From positions 5,702,443-5,766,442 of the forward strand of contig NC_052514.1 in the NCBI RefSeq assembly GCF_014356525.2: DNA of 64,000 bases. Reading direction: 5' to 3'. The first letter of the stretch is position 1; every line of letters starts with the position of its first letter. Below, in pieces: positions 45,455-57,488 of the stretch. The notes under the pieces were generated by a model. The model worked only from the letters and a program-made list of their open reading frames with translations. It was not told the origin of the DNA and made no database searches. The translations under genes and the position numbers were made by a program. The stretch is from Nilaparvata lugens. Its lineage: Eukaryota; Arthropoda; Insecta; Hemiptera; Delphacidae.

Positions 45455-45640
45455 TGATTGATACAATAATTACATCATCAAAATGATAGGGAGAGAGAAG
45501 AAATAAGGTAACCTTGTGCTATTCCTCTCCCAACTTCATATAGGGTTACACATAGTCCGAAATAGGTCGTCTTGTAGTTGTTCACTTCACAGAATTTTCA
45601 ACAACAGTTGTTTGAAATGTTTTTGATTAAAAGGTATTTC
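45455..45640. repeat. Dispersed repeat shared with 51520-51655
   Basis: About 170 bp with ACATCATCAAAATGATAGGG, CACATAGTCCGAAATAGG and GTTCACTTCAC in both places. Probably a LINE 3' UTR. Confidence 0.65.
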
Positions 45641-45714
45641 ATGTTTCTATATTTTTTTAATAATAAAATTTATGTACGAATAAATAATAAATACTGTTGA
45701 GAATCGAACTGACT

Positions 45715-45840
45715 GTGATAAAGTTTTAGTTTCTCAGAGATTGACAATGGTGTAATAACCGAAACCGGTCTTTCTAAGTATCAATAAATCTGTTGTTTTT
45801 TGACAATTTCTTAGTCTTTTTCATTCAATATGAATAATTA
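45715..45840. repeat. Half of the foldback MITE at 6960
   Basis: AATGGTGTAATAACCGAAAC, then TTTTTGACAATTTCTTAGTC and TCATTCAATATGAATAATTA. Confidence 0.75.
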
Positions 45841-47419
45841 CTACTATATCAACTTCTCAAGTACACAAAAAGTAATCTTTTGATAGCGCACCCCCTCACC
45901 ATAACCCTTAGCAAGCCACCAGCCAGCAGTCACCACCTCTGTCAGTCTGCCTACAACTTCTGTGGGAAACGCATTCAAAACGCCGTCTGAAACGTCAGTT
46001 ATTTATTGGCCGCTTGCCACTATTAATTACCGTACTTATTTGTATTTGTCTATAGTTCAATGTAAAATCGCGATCCACCGTATCCCTCAAAATCCTACAG
46101 ATACAGAACTAACAGTTTGAAGAGAGCCTGGATTGTATAGATTTGAATGCTTTCTGAAGCAACTATCTTCAAAACTGAGCAGCTTTGAAAGGAAATAAAG
46201 AGTTTCTAGATATCAATTCCATGGCTCTTCAAACAGAGAAAACAACATTACAGATATAAACATCATAATTATTGTACTGACATCTATTGACAATAGACAA
46301 CTGAGTCATATATCATGAAAGTTGAAACGCTTTGCTAAAAAATATTTCTCTCTGATAAAATCCATCTAACAAACTAAACTCATGCTCTCAGCGTTGATTG
46401 AAAGGAACGCATCGATTTCATTCATGAGGAATGATGTGAGTTTCCCTATTCGCCATACTTGATTATTATATTTGGTACAAATTTATTTACGTTGATGTAT
46501 CTTGTTTTTAGTTCTTTCTATAGCAACATTTTGCCGCCTGTTATAGCCAGAGAGTAGAGAACGAAATTCCTAAAATTATTAATTAGGAACTAAATTCCTA
46601 TTTATTACCTATTCCTATAAATTCCTAAATTATAACTCATTCCCACTGGCTGTAGCCAGCAACGATTCATGAATTCAGATTTTCAAGGGAAAGGTTCTTT
46701 GGTGTCTTTGAAGTCTGATTTGAAAAGTGTTTTCTGAAATAATCATGCACTGAGTAGATTAAATAGTTTATAATTTTCACTGTATGGATATGAATTTTTA
46801 TCTAGTTTGCATAATATAATTATATTTGAATTCCCTTCGGCTACTTTTAATATTATCATTAGTATCATTCCGTTTGACTTTTCATTTTCTGGAATTACAC
46901 AATCATATCCATGGGTTTGTTGATTATCGAATAACATATCCAATTTTATCATCTTAGTAGTTCATTCCATCGTATTTAAAAGCTCTGATTCCTGGTCTTT
47001 TTCAGATGAGAAAATAAGACTCAATTGTATGGGAGTGAAAACATTCATAGCTTCCCTGATTATATTAAATAATCAAGGAAGGGAGATGATAAAAATAATT
47101 CAAGATACTCTCGAAATCAGTGTCAAGTTTTTTGCTATCATGTTTTCATATTGCCGACCAATGTCTGGAAGAGAATGAAGAATTCGATAATAAAGTTACA
47201 CAACCAGTTAATAACGATCACATAAGAATTCAGCTTCCGTATATAAAAATCATTATAGTTGAATACAATCTATTCAACGGAAATTTTATTGAAGAATTAA
47301 TTTTATCACAATGTTTGTTCCGCACAATCAAATTTTATATTCATTTTTTATATAATATAGATGTTTGTATTGTGTCATGAAATAAATTGAAAAAAAAATG
47401 TTGAAAAAGTTGATCAGTT
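45841..47419. other. No gene recognised
   Basis: Contains a modestly GC-richer stretch at 45885-46020 and short ORFs without recognisable motifs. Nothing ties them to the SNMP gene. Confidence 0.4.
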
Positions 47420-47424
47420 TTGAA

Positions 47425-47695
47425 TTGAATGGATTCCCGGAAAAACGTTACAAGCGCCAAAATTTGAGCACTCGATTTCTTATGTAAAAACGTTCCTTGT
47501 GCTCTTGCCGAAAATGTAGTGACATCTATTTATAAATTTTATAACTTTTACTAGTAGTTATTAGAAGGAGGAGTTTTAAAAATACTTTTAAAATATCCAG
47601 AAAATCAACAATGAAACGATTTTTTTAGTTCTTGTGAAATTTTAGAAACGGTGCGTGTAACGTTTTTCAGGGGAGTCATTCAATTGTCAACTCTC
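47425..47695. repeat. MITE with GGAAAAACGTTACA ends
   Basis: Left TTGAATGGATTCCCGGAAAA and CGTTACAAGCGCC; right GTGCGTGTAACG, then TTTTTCAGGGGAGTCATTCAA. The two are inverted relatives about 260 bp apart. Confidence 0.75.
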
Positions 47696-48754
47696 TAGAT
47701 TCTGCATAACTGCTTTTTTGTTTCTGTTGATTTGTATGATTTATGAGTTAAAACACAGTATTGGTGAAAACAGCACATATCTACCACATGAGCATTAAGG
47801 AGCGTTTTAAGCTATGAATCACGTGAAGCTGAAGCTAGAATCAATGAATCACGTGAATAGCTTGGAGGATCTCGTTCACTTCAGATTTGTCGATTGAGAT
47901 TTAAATAAATCTTGACAATTTGCAAATTTCTCACAGCAACATTCAATCTGTTCTCTCCTGAAAAAATTGTCAACTTTTTATACGAAAACTATATGTGAAC
48001 AACATTTTGTTGACAACTCTACAACCGTGGCTTTACTTAAAAGGAGAAGCAAATTTTAATATTCAACTGTGAAACTCTGAAGTAATAGTCTATCTCTCTC
48101 CTTCAATAGATAGAATAAATAAGATAAGAGTAATCAACAATCAAGATATCAGACAATTTGAAGTGAAATAATCAAGACTATTCCCAGCTTTGAATCATAA
48201 CCCAGCAGCAGTTGCTATTGGCTCCGTTTGGTGTAGCTGTTGACCAGTCAGGAGAAGAGTGGGCGGAGTCAAAAATTTTATCCAGCAGTATGCTACCGTC
48301 TGTTGGCGAAATTCTGAGTTTGATTTGACAAGATTCGTTGATTAGAAAAGGGGACAGAGTTCCATCATAGAGACATAGCTTAAGAATCCCCTAATCGGAG
48401 AACCCTGGACTATTTTACTTTGGCTAATCTTTCTTAAGCTGCATTGCTGAGCCTTTTTTAAGTAACTACTGATCACTTATTTAGTGATTACTGATTACTG
48501 TCTTTTCACTGATAGCCGAAACATTTCAGCTCCTCCAAGTTTTACAAACTTGCTAAATCATAACACAACATTGGAAGGGGATTTCTGTAACCACAAAAAT
48601 TTCTTAATCTTTCCATGAAGCATCATGTGGCATCATTTCTGAACTTGATAAATCATAACTCAACATTGTAAAAGGATCTTAATAGAACCAGAAACCAGTA
48701 ATGTAACCAGAAAACCTTTGAATCTTTTCTGTAGCTTCTTCACTATATTACTAG

Positions 48755-50395
48755 GGCCAGTTGCACGTCCGTCTGTTAAATATGGACATTAACGTCGATT
48801 AACAAATCAGCGTTAGTTTTACGGATTCATTTCTGTTCCACAGAGATCAGTTAGTTCTTAATCCCCGATTAAGTTTACCGGTTAACTAACCAAAATTTTA
48901 ACGGTTTCAGAATCCGGCAACACTGTAATTTAACTGACACAAAATAATTGAGGTTATGTTATTGAAGTGGTGAATTTGAAACTGAAAAATATTAACAAAC
49001 GAGATCATGGTCCAATATTATTAGACAAAGAAAAAATGAGTTTGATTTCGATTCTAATAAGAGAGAATATTTACATAATAGAAAACTGATAATGATAGGT
49101 ATGTTTTAAGGTGAAAATGAGGTTATGTTATTGAAGCGGTGAATTTGACCATTCAATACAGAGGCATGCGCGCATGTGCCATCTCTAATGCTCTCTGTCT
49201 GTCGCCAGTGTCAAGTGCTATGCTGCTACACTGAACTGTATACTAAAACTATACTAACTATACTATAGAGTTCACTGTGCTGCTAACAGATCGAAAACTA
49301 ACCTCAAAAATCAGAATCTAATTTTGAATGCTAATATCAGCTAAATATACTTATCTATTGTATTAATGAATGATACCATTCAAATGATATCCGGTTAGAT
49401 CGAAAATTGTTATTAATAATACAGTGTTGGAACAAGTTTCTCAATATACATATCTAGGAAGTGACATTAGTTAACAAGATGAATTAGATATTTAGAATAA
49501 AATAGGAAAGTTCCAAATGAATGTGGAAATATCAGCAGGACTTTGGGTAAAAAAGCTAGAACAGATACAATTATGAAATTTTATAAGGTAATGGCCGCTC
49601 CAGTCCTCCTCTATGGTCGTGAATCATGGGTTACTACCAAGCCACTTGAAAGTAGAGTGCAGCAGCCGAGATGAGATTTCTCCGAAGAACCAAGGGATGT
49701 GACAGAAGAGATCGTTTCAGGAATGAAGATATTAGGAAAGAATTGAAAATCTGCAGCATGAATGAAAGAGTTACGGAGAATCGGCATCAATGGAGAGAGC
49801 ATGTTCAAAGAATGTCAGCTGAAAGAATACCATTTAAATTCTATAATTATCAGCCAGTAGGCAAAAGAGATGTTGGCAGACCACGCAAGCGGTGGCAATA
49901 ATAGGATTTTTTTTTTATTTGAATAATTGGCTAGATGTGAGTCGGAACAGGTTAAAGCCTAATCCTTGTTTGTAAGAAGAAGAAGAAGATTAATGAATGA
50001 AATTCATTCATATATTTAGCCCATACTTTGATTTTTTTAGTTTTTTTACCAATAACTAATAGGAAGACAGCTTTCAGTATGTACCTAACCGGCTTTAGTT
50101 GGATTTAATCCCCCGTGAATGGCCTGTTAGAAATCTTTTACGCCGATTAGTTCAACCAGCGTTATTTTTCAATGTTTACCTTTGTGCATCCAAATTCTCT
50201 TCGTTTCAACTAATCGCGGTTAAAATGGTGCCAAATAATCAGAATTGAAAATTGTTTACGACGGTTAGTTTAATCAGCGTTATCGCTTGAAATTTCTGTT
50301 TTATGAAACCAAAATGCATCGGTTAGCACTAATCTTGATTGAAGTACAGCATTTAATCATGATTAAACGTTAACCGACGTACGAAAAACTGGGGG
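48755..50395. mobile_element. TIR element CCAGTTGCACGTCCG, holding a LINE
   Basis: Left CCAGTTGCACGTCCGTCTGT and right ACCGACGTACGAAAAACTGG are inverted relatives. Inner subterminal TTAACGTCGATTAAC-like and GATTAGTTCAACC-like repeats recur in both halves. Interrupted by LINE sequence at 49390-49990. No transposase seen. Confidence 0.65.
49390..49990 (+). mobile_element. LINE ORF2 C-terminal fragment
   Basis: Pieces in order: YTYLGSDIS (49450-49475), FYKVMAAPVLLYGRESWV (49575 onwards), then AEMRFLRRTKGCDRRDR, HQWREHVQRMS and GKRDVGRPRKRWQ before a stop at 49901. Typical LINE ORF2 C-terminus; one frameshift near 49665. A 3' (AAG)n tail lies at 49975-49990. Confidence 0.9.
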
Positions 50396-50559
50396 TGAGT
50401 CTTCTCATGTCTATTAATAATAGGGATAATGTTCTTTTGTACTGAAGTTTAATAACAGAGCAGTGGATAACGGAGTGCTTTAACAGTTGACCACAAGTAG
50501 CTTACAATGTTTACCAGTCTGTAATTAGAGAGTACTTAGCAATAATTGGGCTTTGGAGA

Positions 50560-50790
50560 GGCGCTTAAGTGGAGTAGGCCCAATATTAGCAGCTTTGGCT
50601 GCAGTGGGATCCACTTTAAACTGTCAGCAATCTTCATAAACAACATCAATTCATCCCGTTCAAACAATGCTGACAGTTTGAAGATAGAATTTCACTATTA
50701 AGGGATACTTTAGATGTTGGTGAAATTCACTAAAAACTGTCAGCGTTAGTTCAATGGGGAGTAATAATGTTTTTAGTGGGAAATTCTGAC
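50560..50790. repeat. Imperfect palindrome with AAACTGTCAGC motifs
   Basis: TTTAAACTGTCAGCAAT, GCTGACAGTTTGAAG and AAAACTGTCAGCGTTAG in alternating orientation. Confidence 0.5.
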
Positions 50791-50892
50791 ATATGAAAGA
50801 GAATCTCTCAGTATGGAAAGATAATGCTTTGGAGATAATATACAGGAAGATCTTTTACAGATAGGGAGACAGGAGACAGATTTTTATCAATG

Positions 50893-51290
50893 ACTAGCAG
50901 TTTACTCGTGCTCCAGGGTCTATTTTAAAACTTGACAAACTGAAAACTTGATTTTATGAGATCTTGAAGAATTGGAAATAGGCCTGTCACCATCCTCGGT
51001 TAATTAAGAATCGATATGCAAAATTTTAATTTGATCAGTCCAGTAGTTCAGACCTGATGATGCGTCAAACATAATTTTCCTAATCTGAACGTGTATAAGC
51101 CAGTTCTTTTCTTTATTATAGTACTAGCAGGTAACCCATGCTCCGCAAGGGTCTATTTTAAAACTTTACAAACTGAAAACTTGACGTAAAAAATATTGGA
51201 AAATTGAAAATAGGCCTATAACCATCCTCCGTTGATAAAGAATCGTTATGCAAAATTTCAAGTTAATCAGTCCAGTAGTTCAGAAGGAAC
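50893..51290 (-). mobile_element. Two short Helitron-like copies in tandem, minus strand
   Basis: Copies at 50893-51115 and 51124-51290 with CTAGCAG starts (their 3' CTAG ends), GGGTCTATTTTAAAACTT, ATAACCATCCTC and GATGATGCGTCAAACATAAT. Same family as 40083-40342. Confidence 0.7.
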
Positions 51291-51519
51291 AATAAAAAGG
51301 AACATTGTTAAGGAACAATACTTGTTGAAAAATGCTTCGATGAAGTATAAGACTGTGGCCTGTATCTGATAATCAGCTCATAATTGAAGATAGATCTGAC
51401 TTCTAGAAGATAGTGTTAGACATTGTGACTATCTGAATTTGATGATAGAGTACATTTGAATAGGGCGTTATTATTTGAATAAGAGAAAGTATTGATAGAT
51501 TCTTATTCTTAATTAATTC

Positions 51520-51655
51520 ATACAATAAGTACATCATCAAAATGATAGGGAGAGAAACAATAAGGCAACCTTATGCTATTCCTCACACAAATTCAGATAA
51601 GATTACACATAGTCCGAAATAGGTTGTCTTGTTCACTTCACAAAATTTTCATTTC
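51520..51655. repeat. Second copy of the repeat at 45455
   Basis: TACATCATCAAAATGATAGG, GTCCGAAATAGGTTGTCTT and CACTTCACAAAATTTTCA. Confidence 0.65.
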
Positions 51656-52121
51656 TTAAACTTCCGGCAGTCGCGCTGTTGTAAAAAGTACAACAGTGTC
51701 AGTTTTTTTTTGCTGCACAAAACTATTTGATGGGGTGGTGTCAGTGAATGAGTCACCTACGCATTCCAAAACATCACTCCACTCAGTTGCAGTATCAACC
51801 GAGCAATGGTTCAGTCTTTAGGTGCCATTTAGTCGCGACAGTGCATAAGATAGGGAAAGACTGTATACGGGGACTGTAAACGAACCAATAACACAGAATT
51901 GATGGCTTTGCTTGATGTACCTTATTGGGCTATGGAATGGTAATCATCCAAATGTTTATAGGTGTAAAATAATCCAAAAAGATGGAAAAAGTAATTACAC
52001 AATTAATTAATATGTTTTGACAGTAAACAGAGTACATAATACTTGGAAAATTGGATGTTGTAAGAAGTACAACACGCGACTGCTCGTGTGATTGAGTAGG
52101 GCGCGACTACCGGGAGGTTAA
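51656..52121. mobile_element. MITE with TTAA target (piggyBac-like)
   Basis: TTAA at both ends (51656-51659, 52118-52121). Inverted ends ACTTCCGGCAGTCGCGC and GCGCGACTACCGGGAGG, plus inner TTGTAAAAAGTACAAC / TTGTAAGAAGTACAACACGC. No transposase. The TTAA target suggests piggyBac by family rule; the class is inference. Confidence 0.75.
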
Positions 52122-52321
52122 TTTTAAAAAGTAGAATTTTAAATTTAGATGCTTCAAAAACCAATCATAGAAGAAAATTTCACATTATTATCACTTAAAT
52201 GGGAAATATTCGTATGATAAATGAGTAATTTTGAAGTACCAAAAAAAAAACTTGAAAGAGTCGAATTCGTTTAAAGAGTCAGATCTCATAATGGATGAAA
52301 ATTGTCAATATAATACATACT

Positions 52322-52475
52322 TTGACCTGGTTGCACAAAACCCTGTAAAGTTTTGATCATTATAAGATGCCACATGAACCAATTAGAGAAGGCTTTTTGT
52401 TCTTGTGAAAGAAAACTTCTAAGATAAGTTTTCGTGAAGTTTAATCACGGTAGGATTTTGTGAAACCGGCTCTAA
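52322..52475. repeat. Small MITE (CCTGGTTGCACAAAA family)
   Basis: Left CCTGGTTGCACAAAACCCTG, right AGGATTTTGTGAAACCGGC. Lies just downstream of the SNMP exon donor. Confidence 0.65.
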
Positions 52476-52547
52476 ATTAATTAAACCATGATCGCTATAA
52501 AATAAGTAATTATTGTGGAAAGAAGAAGTAATTTTGAAAAAACTCAC

Positions 52548-52705
52548 TCATAGCAGAACGGTCCAACTTCTTGTACTATGGGTTTGGCTCCCTTGTGGAC
52601 TTCTTCAGGGTTTGTGACGTTGAATAAATAAATCCTAAACTCCACGGCGATAGGAGTTTTCTCCCAATTCGCTCTCATATCGGTGCCTTCTACGAGTGCT
52701 GCATT
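52548..52705 (-). CDS. SNMP/CD36-family receptor, upstream exon
   Basis: Membrane scavenger-receptor family (CD36). Insect SNMPs sit in sensory neuron dendrites and aid detection of lipid pheromones. The exon reads NAALVEGTDMRANWEKTPIA, then VEFRIYLFNVTNPEEVHKG and KPIVQEVGPFCY. 'Y-x-F-N-V-T-N-P-E-E-V' with 'G-A-K-P-x-x-x-E-x-G-P' is the family signature near the N-terminus, after the first membrane helix. Acceptor TTTTTTCAG (bases just above 52705), donor GA|GTGAGT below 52548, entering phase 0 and leaving phase 2. The N-terminal membrane exon would lie to the right but is not visible; a gap and a large LTR element occupy that stretch. Confidence 0.94.
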
Positions 52706-53074
52706 CTGAAAAAAATAAATGATTCGAATAATATTATTATTCCACAATTTGAAATCAGCCACCTGCTGAAGAAGTTAGTATTTACAGATGAAAATAAATT
52801 AGAATTTGCATTTGTCTACAGATGTAAATTAATAATGATTAATAAATGAATGAATAAATGTTCATTTCCCCCAAAAAATAATACATCGAATACAGAAAAT
52901 ATTAGATAGTTTAAAATAACATATAATAGTTGGTTTCATAAATTTCTTATAATGTGTCCTCTACATGTGTAGTGTTTTCTGTGTGGAAATTGACCTACTC
53001 CATTGTGCCTACCATGTTCTAGAGTAGGTTAGAATTAAATTGCATTAGTGTTTAAGATATTTTTTTTCATCCTA

Positions 53075-53445
53075 TTATATTAAGCGAGCAATTTCTGTAT
53101 TTATATATTTGGTTATTTATGTTCAACGGATCTCAAAAACGGATCTAACGATTTTCACGAAATTTGGAACATAGTAGGTTTATGATATAACAATTCGATT
53201 GCACTAGGTCTCATCATTGGGAAACTCGCTGAACGACATTAAAAGGATAATTCATCCTTGGCTGAAACAGCTGAGACTTTCGTCAACTGTGGTAGTAAAA
53301 AAGTGAGTGAGCGAGTGAGTATGTGAAAAATCAAAATATCGCATCCCCGAAATTCATAAGATGACGTATAGCCAGCTGTAAAATATAAATACGAAAATTG
53401 TGTTCTGTTTAACAATAAATAAAAATATCGGTGCCCCGATATTTG
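53075..53445 (+). mobile_element. Family B element, short copy
   Basis: TCCTATTATATTAAGCGAGC start, CTCAAAAACGGATCTAACGA, and 3' ATATCGGTGCCCCGATAT hairpin. Confidence 0.65.
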
Positions 53446-53900
53446 TATATAACTGTTACTAGTACTAGGACTAACGATCAGTTTTTTCTATCCCAAATTG
53501 ATACTTTAAGTAATTTTACAAGAAGAATCTTGTGATAGCTTCTCCTTGTTTTAAATTAGCTCATTCATAATCACTGCACTAAATTGATATTTTGATTCTT
53601 TCCACTTTCACTAAGGAGGTTTACACCAGATCTGTTGGCTTCTTTCTTTTCAATCTCCTCGTCAATGTCGAGTTGTCCAAAAGAATCTCAGCTATTTACA
53701 GAGATACAACATAATTATCTAGTTATACCATCTTATGGATCTATTTTTTCTGAACACAACCATATGCATAACTCAATATGGTCAAAAATGTGACTTATCA
53801 ACTTGTGTTATCTACCCACAGATTTATCATATCAAACGATCAGAAGTTCAAGTCTGATGATAATGTTGAGTTTTTCTATTCTAATAACAAAGGCAGACTT

Positions 53901-54000
53901 NNNNNNNNNNNNNNNNNNNNNNNNNNNNNNNNNNNNNNNNNNNNNNNNNNNNNNNNNNNNNNNNNNNNNNNNNNNNNNNNNNNNNNNNNNNNNNNNNNNN
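53901..54000. other. Assembly gap (100 N)
   Basis: Exactly 100 N, in the region where the first SNMP exons might lie. Confidence 1.
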
Positions 54001-54466
54001 TATAATTTCTTCAGCATTATTGAGCTCAATTAATCATTTTTCATTTTATTTTCAATCACCTATGAAATTTGTTTTTCAAATGTGAGAATATTGATACTGA
54101 TGGGCACGCATCATGAAAAATATTGAAAACCTACCTTATAGAAATAGACACGGCCAGACATCTGTGCATCTGTGCATCAATGCATGCAATGAATAATCCA
54201 CTATTGTCAGCTAATTGGTTATGAATAATTCTATAGTCTGATTGATCCTATCTTCAAAGTAGATGATAATATTTATATATAGTGATAACAGAGTATGGAG
54301 GAGTTCCTTTCCCTTTCATATTTTCCTTAAAATGCAAAATTTCAAAAAACCTTGTGCATACATCGACGCGCAGTTGAAAAAGGAATATTCCTGCCAAATC
54401 TCATCGAATTCTATCATCGCGTTAGATACAGACAGACAAAAGAAAATCCGAGTTAAAACATAGACC
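54001..54466 (+). repeat. Second copy of the repeat at 8180-8960
   Basis: Parallels 8505-8945 closely. It ends abruptly after ACATAGACC where the LTR element begins, while the 8.9-kb copy continues with CACTAGAAC. Confidence 0.85.
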
Positions 54467-57400
54467 TGTGCCGTGCTATGAATTTAGAAAGTTAATTTTG
54501 AATTTTGAATTTAGAAGCACACACAATATAACTTAATAAAAGGGATGCTTGATAAACATACCTAGTGCTAGAGAACGGGAAACCAGAAATGACAGAGAGA
54601 CACGAAATAGAGAGAAGGTATGAATTATATTGTCACCTCTTACAGTTAAATTCAACAATTATAAAACAAAAGGAAGTTACATTATGAAAACCGAAAACAA
54701 AATTACTAAAGTTAGGTTATCTCTGAAATAGGTAATACGGTAATACCTACTCCGTATGCTCTACATTTGAAAACGTTTTAGATTGAATCATAAAAGCTTG
54801 AAGGACTCTAATTTCAAAAGAGCAATTATTGAAAGTTTCATAGATATGTCTCAGAAGTTAATCATAAATACAATAAATATTTAAGAAAAGATCCACATAA
54901 AATTCATAAATTCTTAGAACATTAAATTTTGAACACACTTGGAAACTTTAAAACACTATCAAAACATTATCAAGACGCTGAGTGAAGCCACTTCGCTTTT
55001 CTCGTCTTGAGGTGGACAGCTGTGAGATCGTCCATACTAAATAGACCTAACCAACACCAACTGTGATTGGCAGTTACTATACTCTAGAAAAATTCCACCA
55101 ATAGAAAGGGACGTTACAACTACAATTTAAGATACATTCCCCACCAAGTGACAGCTATTTTCCTAGGCAGCTATAAATCCTTGCCTTATAAGTTGTGGAA
55201 CCGACTTATATTCTAGGAAAATCGTTGATCTTCCCACAACTTCTACACACACACCTATAGAGTTGACACTACACAACGCAAAAAGCAAGGTTTATGAACT
55301 AAGCTGTTGCTCCAGGAAAATTGATGTTATTCCTAGGATCCTAGCTTCTACGCACACACTTCAAATTCAAAATTCAAAAATCATTTATTTCCCAAATAAT
55401 TACAGAAGTGTTACATAACACAAACGTATTATAAAATATGTAAGGAAACCCCCTACAAGACTATCCGTCTGTGTGTAGGGGGGAGTTCAGTACGGTAACA
55501 GTCTTTCACACATCAGTTTAAAACAATAATAATTCCTATATATTTAGCATGCACCTAAATTCTAGATAATTCTAAGGATTTAATTATAATTTCACATCAT
55601 TTGACATAAAATTTGATTGATATTCATTTATTCATATGTATCAACAGATTTCAAGAGATGCATGAACCGCAGTGCGTGGGTCCCTGATGAATTCCCAGAT
55701 AATCAAAAAGAAAAACAATTAATAGAATGAAAAGTTAAAAGATTGAAGTAAATGGGAGAGTGGGACAAGGAAAAATACAATATCTTAACAATCCAGACTA
55801 GAAAAAAAGATAACAATATGAAGGAAGTGTAAGTTGGTTTATCAAACTTTGGGTTAGATTGGATTGATTATCGTGCATAGCGGGATCGAAGTAACTGCTC
55901 GGACATCTCCCAGCCAATATGTATAGCCACCTGTCCACCCTCCTCCTGTACACCGCCAAACTGCATATCTCTGCTTCTTAATCTCGTCAGGCACATTCCT
56001 ATAAAGGACGTGCGCCAGGTAAGCAGGATTTGTCAGTTCCGAGCCATGTGTCAGCTGGGGAATTTCAAAGTTATAATTGATCTGAAGCGTGTGAATAGAT
56101 ATTATTGATAGTTTCTCCTAAGAGCTCTGTTTTGTATTTTTTTATGTGAATTAACAAAGATTTAATAAAAAGCTGTCTGACATTTAGAACTGGAAACTCT
56201 GTGAATAAAAGAATTGTTGATATCCGTAATCTTTTTTTAGAATTGTTTTTATAATTGCCCTTTGAGTAACCGCCAGAGGCTCAATAACTGAGGTGGAGGC
56301 CCACCCCAAGCTAGGATTCCGTATTGTACTATGGACTGGACATAGGCAAAATATACGTTTTTGCATTGATTCAAGCTTAACACATGGCTCAGCTCTGAGA
56401 AGCATACAATAATTTTCTAAGCCTGTTCTTTACACACTGAACATGTTGCTCCCAACTCATCCTGGAATCTAGTACCACTCCCAAGTATTTGTAGTGGTTA
56501 ACGCGTTCGATCACACCACAGCCACAGCTATCAGACCTAGGATTATTACAGGAATGTATCTTAATATTAAGGGACCTGGATCAGCTTGGTTCCTTGTTAT
56601 TATGGCATATATTTTGTCTTTGACACATTTACCGTTAGGCAATGTGATTAAACCAATTTTTTTTTCATTAAGTCATAGAGGCCTTCTCGTAGGCCTCCTC
56701 CCAAGTGCTTCCTGAAGACACAACTGCTGTGTCATCAGCAAATAAGTACAATTCTCCATCCACTTCCACTTTTGATAGATTATTAATATATATCAGAAAA
56801 AGCAGTGGCCCAAGAGTACTTCCCTGAACCACACCATAATCAACATTCTCTTTATTACTCACTTCTCCATTAATACAGACATATTGTAATCTATTTTCAA
56901 GGTAGCTTTTGAACCATTGCAGAGTGTTATTCTTTATACCTAATAATTCAAGTTTTTTAATTAGAATAGTCCTATCAACGGTATCAAATGCTTTTGCAAT
57001 GTCTAAAAATGATAACAATACTTTTTTCTTTTCTTTTAAACTGTTTGAAATGAATCTGGTTAAGTCAAAAAGGGTATCAGAAGTGTTTTTGAATTTTTGG
57101 AAACCATATTGGTGATTGGAAATGAAGTTGTTTTCACTCAGGTATTTAGCAAGCTGTAATTTTACACATTTCTCAATAATTTTCGACAGGATTACTAACA
57201 GGGAAATAGGTCTGAAGTTTGAGAATGCACTCCTTGGGCCAGATTTGTAGATGGGAATGACCTTCGCCGTTTTGAAAGCACCTGGGAAGCGGCCCACGCG
57301 AATGCTTAGATTTACTATATGCTCAACAGGTAGTATAAGTTTGTCACTTACAGAGTCAACACAACACAACACAGAAAAGCAGAACAGCACAATCCATTTT

Positions 57401-57474
57401 TATAACAGGCTAACTTCTCAGGCTAATTTGCATAATTCTCATCGCTCACAATTGTAACAATAAATATTGCTACA
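54467..57474 (-). mobile_element. 3' LTR of a large LTR element (with LINE inside)
   Basis: Read on the minus strand, it starts TGTAGCAATATT at 57474, three bases after a polypurine tract, carries a TATA-like TTATAAAAATGG near 57400, and ends CACGGCACA at 54467. A LINE occupies 55366-57365. Bases 54974-55025 are identical to 63949-64000, and 54467-54973 match 61162-61720 and 61790-62303. Relative to the right-hand copy, about 1.6 kb is missing at the 54973/54974 junction. Confidence 0.65.
55366..57365 (-). mobile_element. LINE with RT, inserted in the 3' LTR
   Basis: The 57390-56668 frame reads GAFKTAKVIPIYKSG, FRPISLLVILSKIIEKCV, HQYGFQKFKNTSD, LLSFLDIAKAFDTVDR, VVQGSTLGPLLFLIYIN and LYLFADDTAVV: RT domains 1-5 with an intact F-A-D-D. 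The C-terminal part is out of frame (56405-56184). The tail is TTTGAATTTTGAATTTGAA at 55366-55384. 5'-truncated before the endonuclease. CR1/L2-like by motif. Confidence 0.92.
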
Positions 57475-57477
57475 ATA

Positions 57478-57488
57478 CTCCCCCTTCT
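57478..57488 (-). other. Polypurine tract
   Basis: Minus strand AGAAGGGGGAG three bases before the LTR's TG, the usual plus-strand primer site of LTR elements. Confidence 0.6.

Noticed and set aside
45885..46020. Possible exon (GC-richer, 135 bp)
   Set aside because: No open frame with a recognisable motif or matching splice sites for the SNMP gene.
47120..47380. 86-codon ORF, plus strand
   Set aside because: AT-rich, no recognisable motif, no splice or repeat support; I cannot call it a gene.
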